DNA of 64,000 bases from Apricaphanius iberus (taxonomy: Eukaryota; Chordata; Actinopteri; Cyprinodontiformes; Aphaniidae), in the NCBI GenBank assembly GCA_028564705.1, contig JAPXFQ010001669.1:62001-126000 (forward strand), in the 5' to 3' direction. Position 1 is the stretch's first letter. Every line of letters begins with the position of its first letter. Below, in pieces: positions 1 to 10,491 of the stretch. The notes under the pieces are model-generated. The model worked only from the letters and a program-made list of their open reading frames with translations. It was not told the origin of the DNA and ran no database searches. Both the position numbers and the translations under genes were made by a program.

Positions 1-950
1 CAGACTATAACCGGGATGGAGCATGGCAGTGATGTATCTGTAATCGCACAATAGTGTAGTTAGATTATTGCTTCTAATTCCCCCGGAACAGAACTAATAA
101 GCATTTTCGATATGTTCTGAACTCAGAGGGGAGTCTTGCTAATGTTTAATTAAAAACATAAGTTAAATGAAGGTGTTTTGGGGCAGATAATGCCTTATTA
201 CAGGTAAATTCCTATCCCCGTTTACTCCAATTAAATGCATATACGATGATCACAACTGGATAAAAACTTCTGCTAGATGGCTCAAAGTAGCTCCAAACTT
301 GTCTGGATGAATAAATGAACGTAATAATTGCTAAAAATAAGGTCCAGTTTGAAAAAAGTCAAACTTTCCCTTTAAAAGATGAAAACTCTAAAAAGTGACC
401 AGCGTAGACTGGATCAGCACTAGAAGAACATCTCTGCTGTTATTTTGGTGCTACAGTCCAAGACCCATCCTGGCCCCTATTAGCCCCTCTTTATTAACCT
501 CCTGGATATGCCACTGCTCAGAAGCACTCAACATTAAGGAACAGTCACTCGTTAATCATTTAAAAAAATCACAGGAGTCAAGAGAGAGTGAGAAAGTATT
601 TTTTTCTCACTTTGGTTGCATTATTGAGTCTGTTGATTGTGACGCTGTAACTTTGATTTCTGCCGGACCAAAAGCACGACCAGCTGCGCTCTCGGGCTGG
701 AAAAAAAGCCTTGATCCACTGCCGACGTTACCATTGCATAGCCGAAATAAAAGGAAACTAGACAAGATTTTAATCCTTAAACCTAGTTTATGTGTCTCCG
801 ACGCAGACATATTGACAGAGATGTTTTTCATTTATTGCTCTCCATTTCTTTCTCTCCATTCTGCATTGATTATTCAGAGCTCAAAGCAATTCTCGACCAG
901 GACAGCAGGGGTTGCTAACTTTTCATGCCGTTGTCTGCCGTCCATTGCAC
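1..950. other. No gene or repeat recognised
   Basis: AT-rich DNA. One open frame of 186 codons on the plus strand (395-955) has no family motif I recognise, and its composition suggests chance openness. Confidence 0.4.
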
Positions 951-1184
951 TGTAGTTTCAGTTTTTTTCTTCAGCCTGTGAATGCATTTCCCCCCTCAAG
1001 GAGCAATGGATGACAGAAAGTAAGTTTTGATTAAGCTGTAAAGCTTTTTACTAGAAGTGCAGCTCATCGAATAGTCTAAAAACGCATGGAAACAAACACG
1101 GCAGCCTTTTTTTATTCCTGCAGCTCCTTGTGTTCAAAATCGTCAGATGACCAGACTAGATAAATTATCCATTCAATATAAAGC
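951..1184 (+). repeat. Dispersed repeat, copy 1
   Basis: A 234-bp stretch that recurs in the same orientation and at the same length at 57371-57604. Shared landmarks are a TTTTTTTCT run, CCTCAAGGAGCAATG, AAGCTTTTTACTAGAAG and ACCTCCTTGTGTTCAAAAT-type words. Both copies end at the same word (ATAAAGC). It has no coding content and the family is unknown; it may be the non-coding part of a DNA transposon. Confidence 0.7.
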
Positions 1185-1699
1185 ATGTAGCTCCCAACGC
1201 TGCATTAACTACTGACTACAGCGACTATACAGCCCGTTTTGGTGAAGCGATCTCTCGCTGTTGCTGAACTGGAGATGGATATTTAAAAAATGGGGCTTGT
1301 CTGCATCCGTCTTTGTGTAGGTCACGGGGAGCCCTTGCGTCAATGGATAATGGCGTTGCGTCAATCTGTCTCTGTCAAAATGGAGAAGCATAAACTGGCC
1401 TCTAATAACTATGCAGATGTAAAAAGTAATTGAAACTACAGCTCCTGTCATTCACATAAAGACTGCTCTCCATAAAACGGAGTCTGTGCACTGCTGTTTA
1501 CAGCTGAACATTTTCTCATTGGGGACACACAAATCACGTAGGTGATGGATTTTCTGGATGACTGGAATGAGGAAACTGTACACCATAGGACCTTCCTTAG
1601 CAAAATGCAAATGTAACATATTTTATTCTCAATCCCTCTCACATAAGAAACAGGGAGTGTACATCATATGCAACACTGTCAGATATAAGATAATGAATC
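1185..1699. other. No feature recognised
   Basis: Short unconvincing open frames only. The stretch ends at the TA target site of the Tc1 element. Confidence 0.4.
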
Positions 1700-1954
1700 T
1701 ACAGTCAGGTCCATAAATATTGGGACATCGACACAATGCTAACATTTTTAGCTCTATACACCACCACAATGGATATCAAATGAAACGAACAAGATGTGCT
1801 TTAACTGCAGACTGTCAGCTTTTATTTGAGGGTATTTACATCCAAATCAGGTGAACAGTGTAGGAATTACAACTGTTTGCATATGTGCCTGCCACTTGTT
1901 AAGGGACCAAAAGTAATGGGACAGAATAAGAACCATAAATGAAACTTATAAATT

Positions 1955-2812
1955 TCAATACTTGGTTGCAAATCCTTTGCAGTCAATTACAGCCTGAAGT
2001 CTGGGACCCATAGACATCACCAGACGTTGGGTTTCATCCCTGGTGATGCTCTGCCAGACCTCTACTGCAACAGTCTTCAGTTCCTGCTTGTTCCTGGGGC
2101 ATTTTCCCTTCAGTTTTGTCTTCAGCAAGTGAAATGCATGCTCAATCGAATTAAGGTCAGGTGATTGACTTAGCCATTGCAAAAAAGTCCACTTCTTTCC
2201 CTTCAAACACTCTTTGGTTGCTTTTGCAGTATGCTTTGGGTCATTGTCCATCTGCACTGTGAAGCGCCGTCCAATGAGTTCTGAGGCATTTGGCTGAATA
2301 TGAGCAGATAATATTGCCCGAAACACTTCAGAATTAATCATGCTTCCTTTGTCAGCAGTCACATCATCAATAAATACAAGAGAACCAGTTCCACTGGCAG
2401 CCATACATGCCCACGCCATGACACTTCCAGCTCCATGCTTCACTGATGAGGTGGTATGCTTAGGATCATGAGCAGTTCCTTTCCGTCTCCATACTCTTCT
2501 CTTCCCATCACTCTGGTACAAGTTGATCTTGGTCTCATATGTCCATAGGATGTTGTTCCAGAACTGTGAAGGCATTTTTAGATGTTGTTAGGCAAACTCT
2601 AATCTGGCCATCCACCACAGTTGTTTTCCGTGGTCTTCCGGGTCTTTCGGTGTTGCCGAGCTCACCGGTGCGTTCCTTCTTTTTGAGAATGTTCAAAACT
2701 GTTGTTTTGGCCACGCCTAATGTTTTTGCAATCTCTCTGATAGGTTTCTTTTGTTTTTTTTCAGCCTAATGATGGCTTGCTTCACTGATAGTGACAGCTC
2801 TTTGGATCTCAT
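1955..2812 (-). pseudogene. Tc1-type DDE transposase, internally deleted
   Basis: This is the remnant of the cut-and-paste transposase of the surrounding Tc1 element. It starts at the ATG at 2812 (MRSKELSLSVKQAI), the paired-like helix-turn-helix domain. A frameshift in an A-rich run near 2755 follows, then the second half of the DNA-binding domain (GRPRKTTV). About 50-60 codons between the DNA-binding and catalytic domains are missing near 2600, and an in-frame stop lies at the join. The catalytic part (open 2575-1955, 206 codons) keeps the second Asp (MDNDPKHTAK) and the final Glu (SPDLNSIEHAF, the DD34E spacing). The first catalytic Asp is replaced by Tyr (LWTYETK). It ends at the family's usual FxTKY-type terminus. 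It cannot be active. Confidence 0.93.
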
Positions 2813-3119
2813 CTTGACAGTTGACAGCAACAGATTCCAAATGCAAATAGCACACTTGAAATGAACTCTGGACCTTTTATCTGCTCATTGTAATTGGGAT
2901 AATGAGGGAATAACATACACCTGGCCATGGAACAGCTGGGAAGTCAATTGTCCCATTACTTTTGGTCCCTTAACAAGTGGGAGGCACATATGCAACCTTG
3001 TAATGTTGTAATTCCTACACCGTTCACCTGATTTGGATGTAAATACCCTCAAATAAAAGCAGTCTGCAGTTAAAGCACATCTTGTTCGTTTCATTTGATA
3101 TCCATTGTGGTGGTGTATA

Positions 3120-3217
3120 ACGCCTGATAATTGCTGGGATAGGCTCCAGCTGCCCCGTGACCCTGAATTGGATAAGCGGTTAAGAAGATGGATGGATGGA
3201 TGGATGGATGGATGGAT
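3120..3217 (+). mobile_element. RTE/Rex3-type LINE or SINE 3' tail
   Basis: A 98-bp insert in the right inverted repeat of the Tc1 element. It contains GCTGGGATAGGCTCCAGC and ends in seven GGAT/GATG units. The 13-bp word GTGGTGGTGTATA flanks it on both sides (3107-3119 and 3218-3230), a typical target duplication of L1/RTE-style retroposition. It is 5'-truncated to little more than the 3' end. (GATG)n 3' tails are known for Rex3/RTE elements in fish; a SINE with the same tail is possible. A related copy in the other orientation is at 60774-61062. Confidence 0.85.
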
Positions 3218-3285
3218 GTGGTGGTGTATAGAGCCATAAATGTTAGCATTGTGTCGATGTCCCAATATTTATGGACCTTACTTTA

Positions 3286-3646
3286 TGATGGTATAGTACA
3301 CTGAGGTTAATATGTTGAAGACAAAGCGATGAGGCGCTACAGCAAAGCTATATGGCTTACCGGTGTGCCTGTCACCAAACCTCACTGCTTCCTGGTAGTG
3401 TGGAGCAGCTTTAATCCAGGTTAACATGGACCGACTCACAGTAACATTGACGAATGTTTCAAAGAGAATTAACAGCAGCCAAACTCTTGAGCAGCCACAG
3501 ACGCTGGAGGAGCTGAGCTGAATGTCTGACTCAACACCTGAGGGGCAGCAGCGGTTAATCAACTGCGGCACACACCTTTTAAGGGGTGTTTCCAAACATG
3601 AGGAGCACTACTCCTGCTGCTCTAGGTCACCTAGGTTACAGACACA
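3286..3646. other. No feature recognised between two Tc1 elements
   Basis: Non-repetitive sequence with two overlapping open frames of about 100 codons on opposite strands and no recognisable motif. Confidence 0.35.
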
Positions 3647-3648
3647 TA

Positions 3649-4800
3649 CAGTCGTGGCCAAAAGTTTTGAGAATTACATAAATATTGGAAATTGGAAAAG
3701 GTGCTGCTTAAGTTTTTATAATAGCAATTTGCATATAGTCCAGAATGTTATGAACAGTGATCAGATGAATTGCATAGTCCTTCTTTGCCATGAAAATTCC
3801 ACTGCATTTCATTGCTGTCATTAAAGGACATGCTGAGATCATTTCAGTTATCGTCTTGTTAACTCAGGTGAGAACGTTGACGAACACAAGGCTGGAGATC
3901 ATTATGACAGGCTGATTTGGTTAGAATGGCAGACTCCTGTTAAAAGGAGGGTGATGCTTGAAATCATTGTTCTTCCATTGTTAACCATGGTGACCTGCAA
4001 AGATACGCGTGGAGCCATCCTTGCTTTGCATAAAATGGCTTCACAGGCAAGGATATTGTGGCTACTAAGATTGCATCTAAATCAACAAATTATGGGATTA
4101 TCAAGAACTTCAAGGAAAGAGGTTCAATTCTTGTTAAGAAGGCTTCAGGGCGTCCAAGAAAGTCCAGCAAACGCCAGGATCGTCTCCTAAAGAGGATTCA
4201 GCTGTGGGATCGGAGTTCCACCAGTGCAGAGCTTGCTCAGGAATGGCAGCAGGCAGGTGTGAGCGCATCTGCATGCACAGTGAGGCGAAGACTTTTGGAA
4301 GATGGTCTGGTGTCAGGAAGAGCAGCAAAGAAGCCACTTCTCTACAAAAAAACCCATCAGGGACAGATTTATCTTCTGCTGAAAGTATGGTGAATGGACT
4401 GTTGTGCACTTGGGCAAAGTCATATTCTCCGATGAAGCCTTTTTCCGATTGTTTGGGGCATCTGGAAAAAGGTTTGTCCGTAGAAGAAAAGGTGAGCACT
4501 ACCATCAGTCCGGTGTAATGCCAACAGTAAAGCATCCTGAGACCATTCATGTTTGGGGTTACTTCTCATCCAATGGAGTGGGCTCACTTACAATTTTGCC
4601 CAAAAACACAGCCATGAATAAAGAAGGGTAAGAATGGTGAAGACCAATGCATTTTCGAGCACGATGGAGCACCGTGCCACTTGTAATTATATTTCAGTAC
4701 ATCACAGAAACAACTAAAACAAGGATCTAAAAGCAGTTTAGCAGCAAACTTTGTGAAAACTAAATATATGTGTCATTCTCAGAACTTTTGGCCACAACTG
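3649..4800 (+). mobile_element. Second Tc1/mariner element, different subfamily
   Basis: The ends are CAGTCGTGGCCAAAAGTTTT on the left and, on the minus strand at the right, CAGTTGTGGCCAAAAGTTCT. TA flanks both sides (3647-3648 and 4801-4802). The length of 1.15 kb is well short of a full ~1.6 kb element because the last third of the transposase is deleted between about 4672 and the right repeat. The inverted-repeat sequence and transposase differ from the element at 1702-3283, so this is a separate invasion. Confidence 0.93.
3982..4672 (+). pseudogene. Tc1-type transposase, C-terminus deleted
   Basis: The DNA-binding half is readable in two frames (KDTRGAILALHKM, then SKSTNYGIIKNFKERG with the GRPRKSS linker and TVRRRLLEDGL). 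After further frame changes the catalytic core is readable: KVIFSDEAFFRLFG holds the first Asp, and TVKHPETIHVWGYFSS and GSLTILPKNTAMNKE follow. About 20 codons are then lost, and QCIFEHDGAPCH, with the second Asp, is the last readable block. Everything beyond, including the Glu of the DDE triad, is gone. Several frameshifts and stops are present, so it is inactive. Confidence 0.92.
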
Positions 4801-4802
4801 TA

Positions 4803-6466
4803 CACCCGTACACACCTGGTAGCTTTTGGTAAATGTGAACTGTAGCACGCAACTCAGGGCTGTAGATTGCGAGACATATGTCGCACATGCGCTGAAAAAA
4901 ACTGTGCGATAAAATTTTTTCATACATAGCACCTGTGCGACAGCTCTGCATGATGAAGCAAATCTCAGCGCTACCTAGGTAGCCACTACCTGATCACTAC
5001 ATACAGTCATATGACTTATGTGGTGTTTACGTGTGAAAGACACAAGAAATTTCATCTGTAAGTGTCCATTCTGGCTTTTCATAAAGCATTAGCCTAGAGC
5101 ACTCATAGCATCCAGCTCCGCTTGACTGCACACCCAGGCTCTGCTCAGTCAGAGGGTCAAACCAGATATTTTACCCCGCTGAGTGCCGCCGGCAGCTGAT
5201 CACACTAAATGTAATTGCAGAAAAGTTTCTGTCTAATATAAATGACTGCACATCAAAAAAAATCCCTTATTTTACTCACAGCTCGTCACTTCACTTCGTC
5301 TGTGTTCTCTGCTCTCTGTCAGATGTCTTAAACTTGGACTCTCAGAAAGGAGTTGGACTGGGAATCAGTTTAAAGGTTGCCTGCATTGTAAAGCTGGTTT
5401 TATACCAAAATTAGTGATATAAAACATAACTATTCAAAAATGTATTTAAAAGGCAAAACTCAGCAGTTCAAACCTCAACCATACTGCCACTAATGGTTTA
5501 AGATTCAGCATAAACAAAACAAAAAAACCTCTCCTAAAACATGAAGATTCGTATAACCATACATAAGTTCAGCAAGCTCAGGAGAAAGGAAAGGAGGAGA
5601 TTGACCATTCCCTCCAATCAGTCGGGACGCAGAAAAAAATGTGCGTTGGTACACTGTAAAGAAAGCATTTAAACTTTTATTATAAAAAAGTCTGTGAAAC
5701 AGCGAGGCCCCGAAGGGTGAACCGCTGCTTTATAGTGAGGGACTGCTGTAAATATCAAGAACAGTGGCCATATTTGTGACCCTCTAAAGTTCTTCACCAT
5801 GCATTTTGCATAGTGTGCTGTTATGATGTGGCCATCAGCTACAAGGGAGCTTCAGGTTATAAATCGCCTCGGTTGACATGTGTACATCTGCTGTAAGCCA
5901 ATAATTATTAAATGATTCCACAAAAAAACTGTTGCACTATACAAAATAAATTACCATTTTAATTAAATACATTTTAAAATCGTTTTTGATTCAGTATGAA
6001 ATAATTAAATACAATTAACTTGTGGCTATCAGCTTGTATAAGAACACATATAATCATAGCAAGTGGAACTTTTTTGTTTTACTGTTAAATATTAATTTCT
6101 CTAGTGCAGTGCAGATATTTTAAGTGTCAGGTCAAATTATAAAACATGTCTATCACTTATCAAAATAAGAACTATGAATGTGTGTGCATGTTTTACACAC
6201 TATCGATGCCATGTGGAGGTCAAAAAACATTTAAAGATCTTGGGCATTTGAAGAAGTTTAATTTAAAACTATGAATTCCATGCGTGTTCAACTTTATCAG
6301 AGAGAAGACGAGAGGAATTAAATTTTCTTTTAATTTTAATATAACAGATTAAATATTAGTTCACAGAATTTCTTAAAACAAATTAAATATTTAGTTTACA
6401 GAGTGGTATACATTACCCTCTCTGGGTCACCCAATATAAGGAATGACAAATTCCTCATTTGGACAT
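4803..6466. other. AT-rich unassigned DNA
   Basis: There is no coding region or inverted repeat I can support. The part after 5880 is very AT-rich. GCGAGGCCCCGAAGGGTGAA near 5702 looks like part of a dispersed repeat, but I see no second copy in the window. Confidence 0.35.
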
Positions 6467-6469
6467 CAG

Positions 6470-7665
6470 GGGCCGTATTCACAAAGACTCTTAACTTACC
6501 GCTTGGTGTTACCCATAACTGGCGCTAAAAGGTCTTACGTAGGAGTTGTCATCTAAAACCTATTCACAAACGCACTAAGAGCTACTTTTACGTAGGAAAA
6601 ATTCCTAAACGTAAGATAAGAGTGACGTCCTGTTGCTATGGAAAACGTCATTTCCTGAGCACGAGTAAATAGATGGACTGCAGTGTGATTGGTTGTTGAA
6701 TGACACGTGTTAAACCAGGAAATGGAAAACTTCAATGTCAATAAAGGCGTAATTATGAACAGCGTAAACAGCAGAAATAATGCATAATGACATATTTGTG
6801 TCAGCCACGAGACTGACACTTCATACAACTTACAAACAATAGCCTACTTACAGAGAGGGTGAAGTTTAAAAATAAAAAAACGTGAAATGCATCAAATTAT
6901 GTGACAGCCGACTGGCATCCTAACTGGGATAAGCTCCAAAAGTGGAGTGGAGTGGCAAAAGTGGAGATTTGCGTTTTCTCTGTTTTCAGTATCTGCATGT
7001 GGACGGTTGAAAACAGAGTTTTAAGAACCGTAACGTCACTATCCACAACAAAAAAATGACCTGTGTTTAAACTAAAAAAAAAGCATTTATGCCCTCAGAG
7101 CTGTGTTGGTATCATGCATTTTTAAAGCATGTTTTGTTTGTTTGCTTTTATAAGCTCTATCACTGCTGCGTACTGAAGATAGAGGAAAGAAAGTTATTCT
7201 TAGCGGATAGGATTTGGGAAAAGTACTGCCCCGTACTGCTTTGTCACGTCTATGAATGTGCTGAAAAACGCATTTATCCACTTACGTGTGGATGGAGATT
7301 TTTTTTTTTCAACGAGTGGAGAAAAATATTCGTTTAAAAAACCCCCCGGCTACTTGTTGACATTGTCGGTATTGTTTGGTCAATTCAGAATCATCCAGAG
7401 TGTCCAACACATTGTGTCTGGCTGCAGCCATTTTGGGAGTCTTTGTGAATAGGTCTTAGGGAGTTAGGAGTCCTCTTGACTTCTTTTAAGGACTCCCAGA
7501 CTTAAGAGCTACTTTTAAGCCTAGAATTGGTTGTGAATTACTTTTATCTTAGGAAACTAGGAGTCCACCATTTAGGAGTGACACGTCCACATTTTTTAGG
7601 AGTTACTCCTAAATTCGCCAGTTACGACCTACTTTTAGCCCTAAGATTCTTTGTGAATACGGCCC
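6470..7665. mobile_element. PIF/Harbinger-type non-autonomous element
   Basis: Terminal inverted repeats GGGCCGTATTCACAAAGA are perfect for 18 bp at both ends and continue imperfectly (CTTA..., then the shared ACTGGCG word). The flanking 3-bp duplication is CAG (6467-6469 and 7666-7668), which fits the CWG target reported for vertebrate Harbinger elements. Subterminal motifs such as AAGAGCTACTTTTA occur near both ends in inverted orientation. No transposase is present; the interior (about 6930-7345) looks like another inserted repeat. An unrelated superfamily with 3-bp targets remains possible. Confidence 0.8.
6930..7345. repeat. Probable MITE nested in the Harbinger element
   Basis: AGTGGAGATTTGCGTTTTC and ATCTGCATGTGGACGG on the left, and GTGTGGATGGAGATTTTT and GAGTGGAGAAAAAT on the right, resemble the GTGTGGACGG...GAAAACG class of fish miniature hAT-like repeats. 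The interior is non-coding. I could not fix the ends or a target duplication. Confidence 0.4.
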
Positions 7666-7668
7666 CAG

Positions 7669-7902
7669 GTTTTTATAGCTTATCAAGTGTTCGACATAGT
7701 TAGACTCCTCCTCGTTCACTTTACATATGACATACAAAAGATGATTGGATCATTCAAACTTTAATTATGCATAATTAAACATTTTCCCATTGTTTTACTT
7801 TTACTTGGTCAGCAAATTCCAAACTGATTCTAATGGAGTCGTAAAAAAAAAAACTGAAAAAAAGCCACACATCAGAAGTGGTACTCAAAATATTTTGACA
7901 CG
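7669..7902. other. Spacer between Harbinger and hAT elements
   Basis: Nothing recognised; AT-rich. Confidence 0.4.
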
Positions 7903-8133
7903 GTTGGCAGTAGAGGTGTGTGATTTGACAATTTAAGACCGTGAAGTGATCTACACGTGTGACCATCTGTCATTTTTGGGAGATTGTTTTATCCCGATTC
8001 CCAGTTCTGCTGCTGTATTTTTCCCTCTTTATGCGATTAGCGAATTACCCCCCGCCCCCCTCCTCCCTCCCCCTTTGCATGTGTACAACCTGTAAACAAG
8101 CATGGCGTTGCTGCGACTGAGAGCGTAAATTAA

Positions 8134-8253
8134 GTTTTCGTTCCGAAGTCAAAGTCCTCATCCGTTGAATGGAACTGGTTTGGTTTTTTACCAGACGACA
8201 AAGAGCAAACAAACATCATTTTCAAAGTTTGCAAGCTTAGCAGCAGCACTTTG
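8134..8253 (+). pseudogene. N-terminal BED finger of a hAT transposase
   Basis: A 40-codon stretch reading VPKSKSSSVEWNWFGFLPDD and then KEQTNIIFKVCKL. The aromatic pair (W..WFGF) and the trailing K-V-C belong to the BED zinc finger at the start of fish hAT transposases, which binds the element ends. The first zinc cysteine is Phe here (IIFKVC), so the finger is already damaged. The frame is cut by the nested element that begins at 8254, and no His pair follows. Confidence 0.7.
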
Positions 8254-8400
8254 TATTGAGAGTGAGGAGTTGTCGTCATGGTACAAAGCCCCTCCCCTCG
8301 ATCCTCAGTCTCCGCCATCTTGGTTTCCTTCCAGCGGCAAACTGTGTGTTTTTTAACTCTGTAGTAGAGGAGGTTCTCGCAATTCTGCACTGTGTTACCA

Positions 8401-8510
8401 TGCCTGGAACTCACTGCTGCATTAAAAACTGCTCTAGTACAACACATTTAACTACCCTAGCCGACCCAGAACCGGTGATCATCCCCCAACACAAAAACCT
8501 GTTGCCATAG
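8401..8510 (+). pseudogene. THAP-like zinc finger start
   Basis: The open frame MPGTHCCIKNCSSTTHL begins with the cysteine pair (C-x4-C) and basic spacing seen at the start of THAP fingers, which are DNA-binding domains of several DNA transposons. The Cys-His half of the finger is missing: after about 36 codons the frame runs into unrelated residues and a stop. It could also be a first exon ending in a lost splice site. An alternative is a chance Cys-rich start; the position just inside a transposon end favours the THAP reading. Confidence 0.5.
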
Positions 8511-8756
8511 AGTCTATGCCTGTTACAGTATGTGTCGTTGGGCTAAAATCAAATTACAACTAAATACCTAAACATACGCTACACAGCTTTACACTACATT
8601 ACAACATGTTTGAAACATTTGTGTACATTCAGCATCTCGTCACAATCTAGTGTTTACGAAGCAGTCGCATTAAATTACTTTGTCATTTTGATCAAGAAGT
8701 GTCTGCTAAATGCAATGTAATTACGACACACTAAAACGCATGTTAAGAAAAATTAC

Positions 8757-9077
8757 CTTTGCCAGTACCACGCTGTTTTCACCACCTGGAAACTTGTAGA
8801 TTGCCAAGTCCTGCACCCAGCCACAGCAGAAAGCCTCGTAGCTTTCCAAAGATTTGTGGCTTTTAAACTCCTGCATCGTCTAATAACTCACACCAAAAAC
8901 AAGGTAATTTACTATATCTATATATGTGCACGGAAGCAAATGGTTCAGGTCCACTGCAGGGAGCTCGTATGGGTCTGTATGTTTAATGTCTGAAAGCTTC
9001 TCCAAATACCGCTGTTTTGCCGTAGGTATAAGCTTGTCCCTGTAAGGTCCATTTTCTTTTGTCTTGACTCCCTCCAT
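8757..9077 (-). pseudogene. First exon of a SWIM/YqaJ-type transposon gene
   Basis: It starts at the ATG at 9077 (MEGVKTKENGPYRDKL). The block RYLEKLSDI...DPYELP, then DIVNYLVFGVSY, one in-frame TAG, then TMQEFKSHKSLESYEAFC and GWVQDLAIY matches the domain that precedes SWIM zinc fingers and YqaJ nucleases in animal proteins linked to DNA transposons. The exon ends in AAAG/GTAATT at 8757/8756, a good splice donor. Apart from the one stop the 107 codons are intact, so the copy is rather young. The downstream exons are absent. Confidence 0.62.
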
Positions 9078-9872
9078 TGCTCTACTTTATTACTTTCCGT
9101 CTAATAGCAGATCTGTCCCGCCCAAATAATAAACGTGCAAAAATTAAAGAGCTCCCGAATTTTAGTCGCGTCAATACTGTTAAGTTCTGAAGGTGTTGCC
9201 CTGGCAACCGATAGCGTCTCCTTACATTATGGCCGACGAACTCAGACCCCTCCCAAATAGGCACGTGACTCCTCACTCTCAATACCGTTGTGTTTTTGCA
9301 CTACATTGTTATCACTTACTTTTATTAGGCAGCTTTATGTGTGCCTGTTTATAATATTAGCATTCTTCAAAAAAGCATTTGAACCAGTTAAAGATGCATT
9401 TACCCCGTTGTATGAGGATTATTAATTGACGTATTACAGATTGCACAATACATCTTGCACATATTTGCAGCTTCATATTAGTCTTTTGTTTTAAAAGATT
9501 AGATTTTATTCTATTTTCTGAATATCATATTTTTAAACTAAAGTAAGTTCATGTTTGCTTTCTGTTTTAGTAGACAAGTAAAGATTAAAATTTTATATGA
9601 TACATTTAAATACGTTTATGATTTAGATGTATTTTTCATTGAGGTTATTAGAAAAATGATAAATATGTATATATTTTTATGTATTTTAGCTCTGTGTTGA
9701 TAATCCCTAATTTGAATGAATTTATTTGATTAATGTTTCTCTTCTTTAATGTTTAATTTAAGATTTGTTGGTGATCATTTAAACAAAATCGTGATAAAAT
9801 CGTAATTGTGATAATATAATTGAAAAATCGTGATATTCTATTTTTGCCATATCTCCCATCCCTAGTTGGCAA

Positions 9873-10486
9873 GTCTGGCTTATAAATCCAGGAGGAAAGC
9901 TGCCGTTTCTGTGTGTTTCCACGGTTTGATGTTGTGGAAAATGTTTTTCTGTGGATCCATCTACTGTAGGCTTCACCAAAAACTATTCTAGATTTTGTTC
10001 TTCTGCGCTCACTCCTTTCCTGAGACGGATAACGACCTCTCCAGGGCTCTGAAGCAGCTACCTAAATTCATGACTCCACCATTTTTCAAAGTGCAAGCCG
10101 AGCTGTGCCGGCCATATAGTTGGATAATATCTGTCAACCTGCAGCCGCTACTGGCTGGTAGATATAAACATAATTTCATTGAATTGTTGAATGTAATAAT
10201 TCAAATATATATTTTTTAAGCAAATGTACCCCTCTAAAAGCACTGTGTATGTATTATATTTTTTGTGTAGCTTTTTATGAATATGTTCCATGTTGGACGT
10301 TTAAGTATTTGAATCAGATAAGGCCTAATGACAACAAGAACCATCTTTAAAAAAAGCTGTGGGTAGTATATCAAGCTAGCAAGAGGAGGAACTTAATTGG
10401 GTTATGATTTCATCAAAGTTTTTTCAGTATAATTTATGGAATTCAGACATTTTCTCGACACTGATGTTGCTGTTGATCAGGGTCTT
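9873..10486. other. No feature recognised
   Basis: AT-rich sequence without supported genes between the hAT and the foldback element. Confidence 0.4.
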
Positions 10487-10491
10487 CTAAG

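Larger units (their letters stand above)
1702..3283 (-). mobile_element. Tc1/mariner element, defective
   Basis: The left end starts CAGTCAGGTCCATAAATATT and the right end, read on the minus strand, starts AAGTAAGGTCCATAAATATT. Each end is flanked by TA (1700-1701 and 3284-3285), the Tc1/mariner target duplication. The inverted repeats are long, roughly 200 bp: 1702-1920 pairs with about 2960-3283. The right repeat is interrupted by a retroposed insert at 3120-3217. The transposase is on the minus strand and is broken. Length without the insert is about 1.47 kb, short of the usual ~1.6 kb because the middle of the transposase is deleted. Confidence 0.95.
8254..9284. mobile_element. Small two-gene element (ISL2EU-like?) inside the hAT
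   Basis: Perfect 17-bp inverted ends TATTGAGAGTGAGGAGT (8254-8270 and 9268-9284). The outermost bases can be read as a TA or AT target duplication. Inside, a THAP-like start lies on the plus strand near the left end and a SWIM/YqaJ-associated domain on the minus strand near the right end, so the two genes converge. The middle is deleted. This gene content and a 2-bp AT target fit what is known of ISL2EU-type elements, but the assignment is inference. Confidence 0.65.
7911..9864 (+). mobile_element. hAT element with BED-finger exon remnant
   Basis: The left end is TAGAGGTGTGTGATTTGAC and the right end, read on the minus strand, is TAGGGATGGGAGATATGGC. It is flanked by an 8-bp duplication, GTTGGCAG (7903-7910) and GTTGGCAA (9865-9872), 7 of 8 identical, as expected for hAT. 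The sequence before the right end is rich in CGTGATA words, as in other fish hAT ends in this window. The first coding exon (8134-8253) is readable. The rest of the transposase is absent, and a second element sits at 8254-9284. Confidence 0.82.

Noticed and set aside
395..955. 186-codon plus-strand frame
   Set aside because: It has no known motif, a composition following local AT content, no splice or promoter context, and an overlapping frame on the other strand; treated as chance.
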